64,000 nt of DNA from NCBI RefSeq assembly GCF_000016345.1, contig NC_009379.1, positions 558,001 to 622,000 on the forward strand, read 5' to 3'. The stretch comes from Polynucleobacter asymbioticus QLW-P1DMWA-1. GTDB lineage: Bacteria; Pseudomonadota; Gammaproteobacteria; Burkholderiales; Burkholderiaceae. This document shows positions 22,610-32,123 of this stretch, piece by piece. Made by a program: the position numbers and the translations under genes. The notes beneath the pieces are model-generated. The model had not been told where the DNA came from. It saw nothing but the letters and a program-made list of their open reading frames with translations, and did not search any database. The stretch's first letter is position 1; each line of letters starts with the position of its first letter.

Positions 22610-23956
22610 CTAGGAGTTGATCCGTCTGGCTACTGGTGGATTTTTGGAAAAATACTCCTTAATTCCCTTCAAAATGGCCTCAGCAATTCTGTCCTGATAG
22701 CCATCATCATTTAATCGAGCTTCTTCCTGGGGGTTGCTAATGAAAGCTGTCTCTACCAAGATCGAGGGGATATCAGGGGCCTTGAGAACGGCAAAGCTCG
22801 CTTGCTCTACCTTTCCCTTGTGTAGGGGTGCAAAACCGCCTATTTGCTTCAGAATCGAGTTGCCAACCTGAAGAGAATCTTTAATTTGAGCGGTAGTCGA
22901 CATATCCAATAAGAGATTAGCCACTTGGCGATCTTGAGTCTTGATGTTGATTCCGCCAATTAAGTCTGAGGCATTTTCTTTATTAGCCATCCAGCGTGCC
23001 ATGGTGCTACTGGCACCCATTTGTGATAGTGCAAATACGGATGCCCCTTTGGCATTGGATTCAATAAATGCATCTGCATGAATAGATACAAATAAATCCG
23101 CTTCTACTCGTCTGGCTTTCTGAACCCTGACATGTAGTGGTACGAAGTAATCGCCATCTCTAGTCAAGTAGGGGCGCATATACGCTTCGCCTTCAATCTT
23201 GTCTTTGAGTCTTTTGGCAATCGACAGTACAACGTTCTTTTCTCTAGAGCCCGCCGCTCCAATTGCGCCAGGATCTTCACCGCCGTGACCAGGGTCAATA
23301 GCGATTGTAATTAAGCGCTTATATTTAGCAGCAGCTGGCGGTGCTTTAGTCTCAGGAATGGCTTGAGCTACTGGGGCGGCGGGAGTCTTGGCAAGCTCTT
23401 TGTCCTTATTGGTAGCAAACTGCGCAATGAGGTCGACCTCTTCATTGGATTTTTCGAGGGCACTTTCTTTTTTAGCGCTGCTCTTAACTAATTCCATTAA
23501 GGGATCAGGTGGTGTCGTAGGGTAGAGGTCAAACACCATGCGGTAGTTGTACTCACCAATGGGGTCGAGGGTAAAGAGCTGCGGCTTGATAGGTTCTTTA
23601 AGATCGAACACTAAGCGCACAACTCCCGGTTGAAATTGACCAACCCGGACTTGTGAAATATAGGGATCGTTTGGCTTTACTTTGGCCACTAAATCTTTGA
23701 GAGTTGGATTGAGCTCCAACCCTTGCACGTCAACCACTAAGCGATCTGGGTTAGTCAGGATCTGCTGAGTAATGGGTAGGGCTTTATCTGTCTCTAGGGT
23801 AACGCGCGTGTAATCTTCGGATGGCCATACGCGCACACCTAAGATCTTGGCACCCCAAGCAATATCAAACTCAGTGAGTAATAAAGCAAAACTCAAGAAC
23901 TGAGCGGACGTCTTGAGTGTTAACCTTTTCGAGAGATTCACTTTTTTAGAGCTCAT
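22610..23956 (-). CDS. amiC: N-acetylmuramoyl-L-alanine amidase with AMIN domain
   Basis: The 448-residue protein has an export signal (about 1-35), an AMIN domain (about 37-140; RVWPSEDYTRVTLETD) that targets the septum, a linker rich in Ala/Pro/Lys, and a C-terminal amidase_3 zinc domain (about 215-440). Zinc ligands are visible in IDPGHGGEDPG, SIHADAF and SILVETAFISN. It cleaves the stem peptide from MurNAc to separate daughter cells. It follows tsaE with 3 bases between, the usual betaproteobacterial pair. Confidence 0.92.
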   Translation of the reverse strand: MSSKKVNLSKRLTLKTSAQFLSFALLLTEFDIAWGAKILGVRVWPSEDYTRVTLETDKALPITQQILTNPDRLVVDVQGLELNPTLKDLVAKVKPNDPYISQVRVGQFQPGVVRLVFDLKEPIKPQLFTLDPIGEYNYRMVFDLYPTTPPDPLMELVKSSAKKESALEKSNEEVDLIAQFATNKDKELAKTPAAPVAQAIPETKAPPAAAKYKRLITIAIDPGHGGEDPGAIGAAGSREKNVVLSIAKRLKDKIEGEAYMRPYLTRDGDYFVPLHVRVQKARRVEADLFVSIHADAFIESNAKGASVFALSQMGASSTMARWMANKENASDLIGGINIKTQDRQVANLLLDMSTTAQIKDSLQVGNSILKQIGGFAPLHKGKVEQASFAVLKAPDIPSILVETAFISNPQEEARLNDDGYQDRIAEAILKGIKEYFSKNPPVARRINS

Positions 23957-23959
23957 GTA

Positions 23960-24490
23960 TTACTTTGATGCACCCTCTTTTAATATAGATGCTCCAGATT
24001 GACTCAGCGCATTGATATTGATGAAGCGTTCATTCTCATCCGCGCCTGCCGTCAGTTGAATTTGTAGATCAAAAGCAGGGAGTGTGCCTTCTGCTTTTTC
24101 AGGCCATTCAATTAAGCAAATGCCAGGAATATCAAAGTGCTCCTCAAATCCAGCCTCTTGCCACTCTAGTGGGTCACGCATACGATACAAATCAAAATGG
24201 TGAATAGTGATCTCTTGTTGCTTGAGTTCAATTTGGTAGGGCTCGCATAAGGTATAGGTAGGGCTCTTTACTTTGCCTTCATAACCCATAGCTTGTATCA
24301 GATAGCGTGCAAAAGTGGTTTTACCCGCCCCAAGATCACCCTTTAAAGAGATATTGAGATGCTTTTGCGGAGATTGCACTAGATAATGCCAAAGTGTGGC
24401 GGCAAGAAATTTGGCTAGGGCGGCGGTATCCGCTTCTTGCCTACAATGTTGCTGAAGTGACGCTTTTAGTAATTCCTGCTTTTGAGCCAT
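23960..24490 (-). CDS. tsaE: tRNA threonylcarbamoyladenosine biosynthesis ATPase TsaE
   Basis: The 176-residue protein has Walker A GDLGAGKTTF (about residues 50-59), the SPTYTLCEPY segment and the HFDLYRM motif of TsaE. It is the ATPase of the TsaBDE complex making t6A37 in ANN-decoding tRNAs. It is slightly longer than usual through an extended N-terminus. Its start is only 42 bases from the divergent queG start. Confidence 0.92.
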   Translation of the reverse strand: MAQKQELLKASLQQHCRQEADTAALAKFLAATLWHYLVQSPQKHLNISLKGDLGAGKTTFARYLIQAMGYEGKVKSPTYTLCEPYQIELKQQEITIHHFDLYRMRDPLEWQEAGFEEHFDIPGICLIEWPEKAEGTLPAFDLQIQLTAGADENERFININALSQSGASILKEGASK

Positions 24491-24532
24491 TGCTCTAGTT
24501 TATTCAATTATTGCGCTACATTTCTAATCAAG

Positions 24533-25627
24533 ATGCCTTTATCTGCCAATTTAACCTCTTTAGATGAAGCCAAGCTGCGTAACTGGCTTGGGGGGCAGTC
24601 GCATGAATTGGGTTTTGATGCCTTAAGAATTACCGACACCCATTTAGGCCCTGCAAGCGATCGATTGCAAACATGGTTGTCTGAAGGGCGCCATGGCCAT
24701 ATGGAATACATGCAACGTCATGCTGATCTTCGATCCGATCCTCAGTTATTAGTGCCTGGAACCCTGCGAGTCATTTGCGTCTCTATGAACTACCTACCTC
24801 CCGAAACCAGTTTTGAGCGTGAGTGGGAACGCATGGCAGATCCTTCTCAAGCGGTGGTCTCTTTGTATGCAAGAGGTCGCGACTATCACAAGGTATTGCG
24901 AAATCGTTTGCAAGAGTTTGCAAAACGCATAGAGGAAAAAATTGGTGCATTTGGATATCGTGTCTTTACCGATTCAGCCCCCTTAATGGAGGTTGAGCTT
25001 GCCCGTAAGGCAGGTTTGGGTTGGCGTGGAAAACATACGCTTTTACTCAATCGAGAATCCGGCTCTACTTTTTTCTTGGGCGAAATTTTGGTTGATATAC
25101 CGTTGCCTATAGATACTGAAGTAGAAGAGCATTGTGGAACTTGCACATCCTGCATTGATATATGTCCTACTCAAGCTATTACAGCGCCATACCAATTAGA
25201 TGCTCGTCGCTGCATCTCGTATTTGACAATTGAAAACCCAGAAGCTATCCCTATTGAATTTAGAAGGGCTATGGGCAACCGTGTTTATGGGTGCGATGAC
25301 TGTCAGTTGATTTGTCCTTGGAATAAATTTGCCAAGCGTAGCCAAATGCCTGACTTTGTTCAGCGTCATGGTCTGGGGCAGGCCACTCTTCTGCAGCTTT
25401 GGTCTTGGACAGAAGCGGAGTTTGAGCAAAGACACGAAGGCAGCGCTATTCGTCGTATTGGGTATTTGCGGTGGCGTCGTAATTTAGCTGTGGCAATGGG
25501 TAATGCACTTTCTAACTCAACAGTACCTGCAAGTCAGAAGGACGACATTCGCTTGGCTTTGCAACATAGTTTAGAGGGCGCTGACCCACTGCTAGTGGAG
25601 CACATTAATTGGGCCCTTAGTACTTAA
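24533..25627 (+). CDS. queG: Epoxyqueuosine reductase
   Basis: The 364-residue cytoplasmic enzyme reduces epoxyqueuosine to queuosine in tRNA, using cobalamin and two [4Fe-4S] clusters. Cluster ligands appear in CGTCTSCIDICP and in CDDCQLICPWN; the N-terminal part has the family segment GRHGHMEYMQRH. ATG 24533 is chosen because homologues begin there; the in-frame start at 24482 would overlap tsaE. Confidence 0.92.
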   Translation: MPLSANLTSLDEAKLRNWLGGQSHELGFDALRITDTHLGPASDRLQTWLSEGRHGHMEYMQRHADLRSDPQLLVPGTLRVICVSMNYLPPETSFEREWERMADPSQAVVSLYARGRDYHKVLRNRLQEFAKRIEEKIGAFGYRVFTDSAPLMEVELARKAGLGWRGKHTLLLNRESGSTFFLGEILVDIPLPIDTEVEEHCGTCTSCIDICPTQAITAPYQLDARRCISYLTIENPEAIPIEFRRAMGNRVYGCDDCQLICPWNKFAKRSQMPDFVQRHGLGQATLLQLWSWTEAEFEQRHEGSAIRRIGYLRWRRNLAVAMGNALSNSTVPASQKDDIRLALQHSLEGADPLLVEHINWALST

Positions 25628-25669
25628 GTTAAATAAGCAAAGAAATACATCCACCCTTACAATTTATCC

Positions 25670-26455
25670 ATGTCATCAGCCGATCAGCCTTATATAGACC
25701 CAAGCGAAATCGCTCTCGAGGAATCCGCTGCCGAGCGTTTTTCTAGTCGAAACGATGCGTTTTGGTCTGGCATTCGGGATGCAGCAGGCGCTCCAGCAGT
25801 AGTGCTGTTTGCTGGCATGGTGGGCTTTGGAGCCATGGGCAAGACCAATGGTTTTGATATTTGGTTTACGTCTGCTACAAGCTTATTTATGTTTGCCCTG
25901 CCTGGGCAAGTCGTGCTTCTGGAAATGGCGATTACTGGATCATCAGCTATTGCGATTGCCTTGGCAGTCACGCTAACAGCCACTCGTTTTATCACCATGA
26001 CGGTGACACTCTTTCCGCAATTTCATCACAAAGACCGCAATCGTGGTTTGTATGCTTCGGTACATCTGCTGGCGATGACGGCTTGGGCCATCTCAATGCG
26101 AGAGTTTCATTCAATTGAAACCAAGCACCGCTTGAGTTATTTCACTGGCCTTGGATTGTTGTGTTGGTTAATTTCAGTGCCCGGAACGATTTTGGGATAT
26201 TTTTTGGCAGGGATGGTACCAACGCCCGTTACCTTGGGGCTTGTGTTTATTAATCCTTTGTTCTTCTTGCTGACGTTTACAGAAGTAAAGCCCTGGATTA
26301 ATCGAATCGCTATTTTGCTGGGCTGTGTCTTTGGGCCCATTTTTTTCTATATCGATCGCGATACCAGCTTGCTAACAGCCGGTTTAGTCTCTGGCACCAT
26401 TGCTTATTTAATTGACCGTAAATTCTTGCGTAAGAAACCAGGAGTGATGGGCTGA
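25670..26455 (+). CDS. azlC: AzlC-family branched-chain amino-acid exporter, large subunit
   Basis: The 261-residue membrane protein has about seven hydrophobic segments and the AzlC signature near FWSGIRDAAGAPAVVLFAG and LTATRFITM. AzlC works with AzlD to export branched-chain amino acids or analogues. Its stop overlaps the azlD start (ATGA at 26452-26457), showing translational coupling. It follows queG after 42 bases and may be co-transcribed. Confidence 0.85.
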   Translation: MSSADQPYIDPSEIALEESAAERFSSRNDAFWSGIRDAAGAPAVVLFAGMVGFGAMGKTNGFDIWFTSATSLFMFALPGQVVLLEMAITGSSAIAIALAVTLTATRFITMTVTLFPQFHHKDRNRGLYASVHLLAMTAWAISMREFHSIETKHRLSYFTGLGLLCWLISVPGTILGYFLAGMVPTPVTLGLVFINPLFFLLTFTEVKPWINRIAILLGCVFGPIFFYIDRDTSLLTAGLVSGTIAYLIDRKFLRKKPGVMG

Positions 26456-26805
26456 TGAATGCGATTCAGAGCGCACTATCTGGTTGGGGTTTATGGATTG
26501 CTCTGGTGGGTGCCTGCCTAGGCACTTACTTCTGCCGCGCTATTGGTGTGACCTTATCGCAGCGGATTAATCAAGATAGCGAGATTTTTCGTTGGTTAGC
26601 TGCCGTCACTTACGCCATGGTTGCAGCGCTCACTGTGCGTCTTATCGTGTTGCCCTTAGGCCTAATGGCAACGGTGCCTTTATGGATCAGAATATTGATT
26701 TGTGTCTTGAGTATCGTTGTCATGATGTCTAGGCCAACCCGCCGCTTGGTACCAGCCTTATTAACCGGCACCATTTTGATGGTGTCTTATGGAGTGATTC
26801 GCTAA
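26455..26805 (+). CDS. azlD: AzlD-domain exporter, small subunit
   Basis: The 116-residue protein has four hydrophobic segments and the AzlD layout (GACLGTYFCRAIGV... RWLAAVTYAMVAALTVRL). It overlaps azlC by one base. Length is normal. Confidence 0.85.
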   Translation: MNAIQSALSGWGLWIALVGACLGTYFCRAIGVTLSQRINQDSEIFRWLAAVTYAMVAALTVRLIVLPLGLMATVPLWIRILICVLSIVVMMSRPTRRLVPALLTGTILMVSYGVIR

Positions 26806-26846
26806 GTGATTGTTTCAGCGAATCACTATCCAGTCTTTCTTTAGTT

Positions 26847-29800
26847 TTAAAGATGTGCTGCCAAGATTTTGGCAATATGTACAGCCTCTCTTTGTGTCCC
26901 ATCAGCAATTTGATGGCGGCAACTCGTCCCATCGGCAACTACCCAGCTATCAGGCGATTTACGAATAGCAGGCAATAAACTCGCTTCAGCCATCTGTTTG
27001 GATACTTCAATATGTTCGGCCTCATACCCAAAGCTGCCAGCCATGCCGCAGCAAGAGGATTCAATCAGCTTAGGGTCTGCATTTGGAATCAGTTTCAATA
27101 ACTCCATGGCAGGGGTAACTGCAGCAAATGATTTTTGATGGCAGTGACCATGAAACAGCACTGGTTTGCTCGATGGCTTAAGTGGCAGTGTTAATTTTCC
27201 GGCTTTCACTTCAGCAGCCAAGAATTCTTCTAAGAGTTGTGCTCGTTGAGAGACGGTCACAGCGCGCTCTCCAAAGCCCATAACCAAAGCCTCATCCTTG
27301 AGTGTAAATAAGCAGGAAGGCTCTAATCCAATAATGGGAATATTTTTTTCGGCGTAGGGCGCGAGATGATCCACTAGCTCACCCAGCGTGGATTTGGCTT
27401 TATCGACCATACCCGCCGCGAGATAAGTTCTTCCGCAGCAGAATTCTTTAGAGCAGGTGCTGGCTTGTTTGGCCTCAGTGGCTTGCTTTGCCTTGTTCTT
27501 TTGAGGGATGTGTACCTTGTATCCCCCAGCTTCAAGCACCTTCAGTGCGGCCTGCAGGTTCTCATCCTCAAAGTAAGCATTAAAGGTATCTGCAAAAAGC
27601 ACAACGCCTTTTTGCTTTGATAATTCCTCGGGGCTACATTGGTAGGAAGCCATTTTGGATTCTTTAGAGGCCTGATTCCAAAATGTCTTGCTTTCCCACA
27701 CAGGCAAACTTCTTTGTGCAGAAATTCCCATGATCCATTCTTGAAGCTTGGCGATGACTGGAACATGGTTGCGTAAGTTAAGTAAGGTCGGCAAGTATGG
27801 GGTGTTGCTAATGATGGAGGCGTACTGCGGCAGGTGGGCAACAGCCAAATCTCTTAATGAGTGGCCCACCCGTTTTTTGTATGCAGATAAAAACTCAATT
27901 TTCATCTTGGCCATATCGACACCAGTAGGGCATTCACGGCGACAGGCTTTACAGCTCACACACAATTCCATCACCTCTTTAATAGCATCGCTACCAAGAG
28001 GGGATGACTCATCTTGAATATCTAACTGGTTAGAAAGAGCAAGACGTATGGTATTGGCTCTACCGCGGGTGAGGTGCTTTTCATCTCTTGTGACGCGATA
28101 GCTAGGGCACATCACTTCGGCATCAAATTTACGACAGTGGCCATTGTTATTGCACATCTCTACCGCTTTGGCTAAGCCCATGGCGGGGTCGCCACCAGTG
28201 CCAGCAGCTGTAATGGCTTCAGTTACGGGATCATTTTGCACATTCCATGCGGACCAGTCCAAGGCGGGTTGGAGTGGAATGACTTTATAGCTTGGTGGAA
28301 ATCTAAAGTTGCTCGCATCATCCATCTTGGGAGGATTAATAATCTTCCCCGGATTAAATAATCCTGTTGGATCAAAGGCGTCTTTAATTTCTGCTAAAGC
28401 TTCGGTTATCTTCGGTCCAAATTGCCAAGAGATCCATTCACCACGACACAGACCATCGCCATGTTCGCCACTGTAAGCCCCTTTGTATTTACGTACTAAG
28501 GCTGACGCTTCTTCAGCGACAGCCCGCATTTTTTGGGCGCCATCACGACGCATATCCAAAATAGGACGTACATGTAATGTACCTACCGACGCATGCGCAT
28601 ACCAAGTGCCACGTGAACCATATTTAGAAAATACTTCGGTTAGTGCTTGGGTGTAATCGGCCAGGCTTTCTAAAGGAACGGCGCAATCTTCAATAAAGCT
28701 CACTGGCTTACCATCGCCTTTGAGGCTCATCATGATGTTGAGGCCCGCTTTACGTACTTCCCACAAATTCTTTTGTAATCCGGCGTTTGGCATTGGAACC
28801 ACTGAGCCAGGCAAGCCTAAATCGCTCATGAGTTCTTGTAGTGCTTTGAGCTTTTCTAACAATGGCGCATGGGCTTCGCCTGAAAACTCAACCAGCAAAA
28901 TTGCCTCAGGCGTTTGAGCTGCAGAATTAATTAAGGCGCTCTCAATCGTCTTTTTGAAGCTGGGATTACTGCGGGCTAAATCGATCATGGTGCGATCCAC
29001 CAACTCCACTGCAGTAGGGCCAAGCTTCACAATGTGCTGCGCGCTATCCATCGCCTTGTAGAAGCTAGCAAAGTTCACAATACCCAACACCTTGTGTTGC
29101 GGTAACGGTGCTAGTTTGAGTTTGAGGGACTTAAAGTAAGCCAGAGTGCCTTCGCTGCCTACCAGTAGGTGCGATAAGTTCACGCTGCCGTCTTGGGTAT
29201 AGGGAAGTTGACTCTGTGGATGGAAGATATCTAGGTTATAGCCAGCTACACGCCTGAGTACTTTAGGGAAGCGCTCTTCAATCTCTGGTTGAAGTGAGGT
29301 GGCTAATCCCTTAACAAAGTCACCCAATTGTTTAGCGGCACCTGAGCTATTTGCATAATCACCAAAGTTAGCAATTCTGCAATCTGCCAACCAAGCATCG
29401 ATGCCTAATACGTTATGCACCATATTGCCGTATGCAATTGAGCGACTGCCGCAAGAATTATTTCCTGCCATGCCACCAATCGTTGCCTGTCCAGCAGTAG
29501 AGACATCCACTGGATACCAAAGGCCATGTTGTTTGAGTGAGCCATTGAGATGATCCAGCACAATGCCGGGTTCTACTTCAACATACCCCTTATTGATATT
29601 GAGGTCTAAGACATTTCTAAAGTATTTGGTGTTATCAATAACTAATGCTGCGCCAGTAGTTTGACCGCATTGGCTTGTGCCGCCTCCACGAGGAAGAATG
29701 GGTACGTTGAGATCACTTGTAATTTGAATGGCATTAGCAATATCTTGTGCAGTTTTTGGCACAAAGACTGCAACAGGCATTGCTTGATAAATAGAAGCAT

Positions 29801-29924
29801 CGGTTGCATAGCGGCCGCGACTGGCGCTATCAGTCATGACTTCGCCAGTAGTTTCTCGGCGCAAGCGTTTTGCTAATACAGCTTGATCCACCATCAGCTC
29901 TTTGAGGTCTAAGGGTTTATTCAT
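26847..29924 (-). CDS. Fused FAD / Fe-S 2-hydroxyacid dehydrogenase (glycolate or D-lactate type)
   Basis: The 1025-residue enzyme joins a GlcD-like flavin half and a GlcF-like iron-sulfur half. The FAD_binding_4 domain (about 45-260) has PILPRGGGTSQCGQTTG; the FAD-oxidase C domain follows to about 540. A ferredoxin-like region has CVSCKACRRECPTG and an upstream CNNNGHCR, and a CCG domain at the C-terminus ends in SSCCGMAGSFG. Such fusions oxidise D-lactate, D-2-hydroxyglutarate or glycolate and pass electrons to quinone. The regulator gene overlaps it by 4 bases, and a glyoxylate aminotransferase is divergent, so glycolate to glyoxylate is the best guess. Confidence 0.85.
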   Translation of the reverse strand: MNKPLDLKELMVDQAVLAKRLRRETTGEVMTDSASRGRYATDASIYQAMPVAVFVPKTAQDIANAIQITSDLNVPILPRGGGTSQCGQTTGAALVIDNTKYFRNVLDLNINKGYVEVEPGIVLDHLNGSLKQHGLWYPVDVSTAGQATIGGMAGNNSCGSRSIAYGNMVHNVLGIDAWLADCRIANFGDYANSSGAAKQLGDFVKGLATSLQPEIEERFPKVLRRVAGYNLDIFHPQSQLPYTQDGSVNLSHLLVGSEGTLAYFKSLKLKLAPLPQHKVLGIVNFASFYKAMDSAQHIVKLGPTAVELVDRTMIDLARSNPSFKKTIESALINSAAQTPEAILLVEFSGEAHAPLLEKLKALQELMSDLGLPGSVVPMPNAGLQKNLWEVRKAGLNIMMSLKGDGKPVSFIEDCAVPLESLADYTQALTEVFSKYGSRGTWYAHASVGTLHVRPILDMRRDGAQKMRAVAEEASALVRKYKGAYSGEHGDGLCRGEWISWQFGPKITEALAEIKDAFDPTGLFNPGKIINPPKMDDASNFRFPPSYKVIPLQPALDWSAWNVQNDPVTEAITAAGTGGDPAMGLAKAVEMCNNNGHCRKFDAEVMCPSYRVTRDEKHLTRGRANTIRLALSNQLDIQDESSPLGSDAIKEVMELCVSCKACRRECPTGVDMAKMKIEFLSAYKKRVGHSLRDLAVAHLPQYASIISNTPYLPTLLNLRNHVPVIAKLQEWIMGISAQRSLPVWESKTFWNQASKESKMASYQCSPEELSKQKGVVLFADTFNAYFEDENLQAALKVLEAGGYKVHIPQKNKAKQATEAKQASTCSKEFCCGRTYLAAGMVDKAKSTLGELVDHLAPYAEKNIPIIGLEPSCLFTLKDEALVMGFGERAVTVSQRAQLLEEFLAAEVKAGKLTLPLKPSSKPVLFHGHCHQKSFAAVTPAMELLKLIPNADPKLIESSCCGMAGSFGYEAEHIEVSKQMAEASLLPAIRKSPDSWVVADGTSCRHQIADGTQREAVHIAKILAAHL

Positions 29925-30604
29925 GATGAAGTTGTCTCTGATAAGGTTTCTGATGTCAGTAATTGCACCACTACATCGCGTTTGTTTTGTACGTGCTGAA
30001 TCATGATCTTGCGCATTCTGGCGCTGTCGTGTGTTTTAAGTGCATCAAGCATTTCTTGATGTTCTTCCACCGCTTTTTCCCATTTCACGCCGTCTTGGTT
30101 AGAGCGAAAGCGAAGCGCTTCAATGCGCGCATTGACTTGGGAGAAGAGGCGGGAGAGGATGGGATTGTTCGCTGCCTGATTAATCAGGTGATGTATGCGT
30201 AAGTTGAGTTTGTAATAGCTCGATAAATCTCTACGCGCATAAGAGGCCATCATTTCATATTGAAGGGCTTCTAATTCTGATAGAGCTGCATCACTGATAT
30301 TGTTTGCAGCCAACTCGCCTGAGAAGCCTTCGAGCTGTGCAATCACATCAAAGGTATGGATGACATCTTCCAAGCTCAGTTGCAATGCAATGGCTCCGCG
30401 ATTGGTAATGAGTTCAACGAGACCCTCTGCAGCAAGACGACGAATCGCCTCTCGAATGGGGGTACGAGAAACATGGAGGCTTTCAGCCAATTCGCGCTCA
30501 TTGAGCTTGCTTCCCGGCGCAATCTTGCCCTCCACCAATAGTGACCTCAATTTTTGAAAGATCGCTTCTGGCAAATTTTGAGAGTTGGGCTGCTCTATGG
30601 ACAT
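29921..30604 (-). CDS. GntR-family regulator, FCD subfamily
   Basis: The 227-residue protein has a winged HTH (about residues 10-78; SRTPIREAIRRLAAEG is the signature helix) and an all-helical FCD ligand domain (about 90-215) with Asp/His metal-site residues (for example LRIHHLINQA). FCD regulators bind small carboxylates. It is the first gene of the unit with the dehydrogenase (ATGA overlap). Two copies of ATTTGTATACAAAAT upstream, one 18 bases before its own ATG, are the likely binding sites, implying autoregulation and control of the divergent aminotransferase. Confidence 0.88.
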   Translation of the reverse strand: MSIEQPNSQNLPEAIFQKLRSLLVEGKIAPGSKLNERELAESLHVSRTPIREAIRRLAAEGLVELITNRGAIALQLSLEDVIHTFDVIAQLEGFSGELAANNISDAALSELEALQYEMMASYARRDLSSYYKLNLRIHHLINQAANNPILSRLFSQVNARIEALRFRSNQDGVKWEKAVEEHQEMLDALKTHDSARMRKIMIQHVQNKRDVVVQLLTSETLSETTSS

Positions 30605-30621
30605 CGCGCTTGTAATCCTTA

Positions 30622-30636
30622 ATTTGTATACAAAAT
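30622..30636. promoter_or_regulatory. GntR operator 1
   Basis: ATTTGTATACAAAAT, centred on the palindrome TTTGTATACAAA, 18 bases upstream of the regulator's ATG. TTGTATACAA-type palindromes are typical for FCD-type GntR regulators. Confidence 0.7.
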
Positions 30637-30715
30637 ACTGATACCACCATCATAAATCAAAAATAAGTGCTTTAAATGGCTTAAATTGGCTTTATTTTCA
30701 AAGAACGGTAGATAT

Positions 30716-30730
30716 ATTTGTATACAAAAT
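30716..30730. promoter_or_regulatory. GntR operator 2 overlapping the aminotransferase promoter
   Basis: An identical ATTTGTATACAAAAT, 94 bases from operator 1. It covers the -35 box TTGTAT (30719-30724) of the plus-strand promoter. Confidence 0.7.
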
Positions 30731-30747
30731 AGAAATTTCTTTAAAAT
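30719..30747 (+). promoter_or_regulatory. Predicted sigma-70 promoter of the aminotransferase gene
   Basis: -35 TTGTAT, 17-base spacer, -10 TAAAAT (30742-30747), about 60 bases upstream of ATG 30807. The operator inside the -35 suggests repression. Confidence 0.55.
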
Positions 30748-30806
30748 TGTCTTACACTTAGTCCAGAATTAAACCAATTACTAAACCATCACCAACGAGA
30801 CAAAGC

Positions 30807-31991
30807 ATGCTGAAACTTGATAACCACGCATCTGGCCGCCATTTCTTACATATTCCTGGCCCCAGCCCAGTTCCTCCGCGTGTACTGCGCGCGATTAGCT
30901 ATCAAACCATTGACCATCGTGGTCCTGAGTTTGGTCAGTTTGGTCTAAAGGTATTAGATGGCATTAAAAAGATTTTTAAAACAGAGCAGCCAGTCATTAT
31001 TTATTCCGCTTCCGGAACTGGTTCTTGGGAAGGCGCATTAGTGAACGTGCTCAATCCTGGTGACAAAGTGTTGTTCTATGAGACTGGTCAATTTGCGAAC
31101 TTATGGCGTGCGCTTGCAAAACGTCTCGGTTTGGATGTTGAAGTAGTTGGAAAAGCAGGGCAAGATTCTTGGCGTTGGGGTGTGGATGCTTCTGTCATTG
31201 AAGAGCGTTTACGCAAAGATACACAACATGAAATCAAGGCCGTGTGTGTAGTGCATAACGAAACTTCAACCGGCGTTACTTCTAATATTGCAGCGGTTCG
31301 TAAAGCCATTGATTCTGTAAAGCATCCAGCGCTTTTGCTGGTGGATAGCGTGTCGGGCCTTGGTTCTGCGGACTATGAGCATGATCAGTGGGGCGCAGAT
31401 GTGACTGTTTCAGGATCGCAAAAAGGGTTGATGTTGCCTCCTGGCATCGGGTTTAATGCCCTATCACCGAAAGCAATTGAAGCCAGCAAACACAGTACGT
31501 TCCCAAAATCCTATTGGGCTTGGGATGAAATCCTGGAGTCGAATAAAACAGGCTACTGGCCAACTACTCCTAGCACCAATCTCATGTATGGATTGCACGA
31601 AGCAATAGACATGATGATGGCCGAAGGCTTAGATACTATTTTTGCGCGTCATCAGCGTTTAGCGGCCGCATGTCGTGAAGCAGTTAATGCATGGGGCCTA
31701 GAAATTCAGTGTCAGGACAAAGATTGCCATTCGCCTGTTCTCACTTGTATTGCTGTTCCCGAAGGAATGGATGCTGACGTTTTACGCAAGCATGCGCTTG
31801 AGAAGTTCAACCTTTCATTAGGTACTGGCTTAGGCAAAATCAAAGGTAAAGCCTTCCGAATCGGCCATTTGGGCGACTGCAACGAACTTAGCTTAATGGC
31901 TGCCTTAAGTGGCGTAGAGATGAGTTTGGGCTCTATGGGCTACAAACCCAAGGCTAGCGGGGTGGTTGCAGCCCAAGAATTCCTTAAATAA
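30807..31991 (+). CDS. Serine/alanine-glyoxylate aminotransferase
   Basis: The 394-residue class V PLP enzyme opens with HFLHIPGPSPVPPRVLRAIS, typical of serine-glyoxylate aminotransferases. The PLP lysine is Lys206 in VSGSQKGLMLPPG, and the cofactor-binding loop SASGTGSWEGAL (68-79) and the Asp in LLLVDSVSGLGS are present. It would turn glyoxylate plus an amino donor into glycine and a keto acid (hydroxypyruvate if serine). It is divergent from the glycolate-type dehydrogenase and its regulator, forming a compact glyoxylate unit. Confidence 0.9.
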   Translation: MLKLDNHASGRHFLHIPGPSPVPPRVLRAISYQTIDHRGPEFGQFGLKVLDGIKKIFKTEQPVIIYSASGTGSWEGALVNVLNPGDKVLFYETGQFANLWRALAKRLGLDVEVVGKAGQDSWRWGVDASVIEERLRKDTQHEIKAVCVVHNETSTGVTSNIAAVRKAIDSVKHPALLLVDSVSGLGSADYEHDQWGADVTVSGSQKGLMLPPGIGFNALSPKAIEASKHSTFPKSYWAWDEILESNKTGYWPTTPSTNLMYGLHEAIDMMMAEGLDTIFARHQRLAAACREAVNAWGLEIQCQDKDCHSPVLTCIAVPEGMDADVLRKHALEKFNLSLGTGLGKIKGKAFRIGHLGDCNELSLMAALSGVEMSLGSMGYKPKASGVVAAQEFLK

Positions 31992-32123
31992 TCAGTAGTT
32001 AGGGTGGAGACAAGGTGTGGCGAGGCTCAGAGGCATTGGGTTAGCCGCACCCTTTATAATTCAAGCACTTGTATAAATAGCATTTACGACACATAAACCA
32101 TATTTGAGACAGAAAGATTAACC

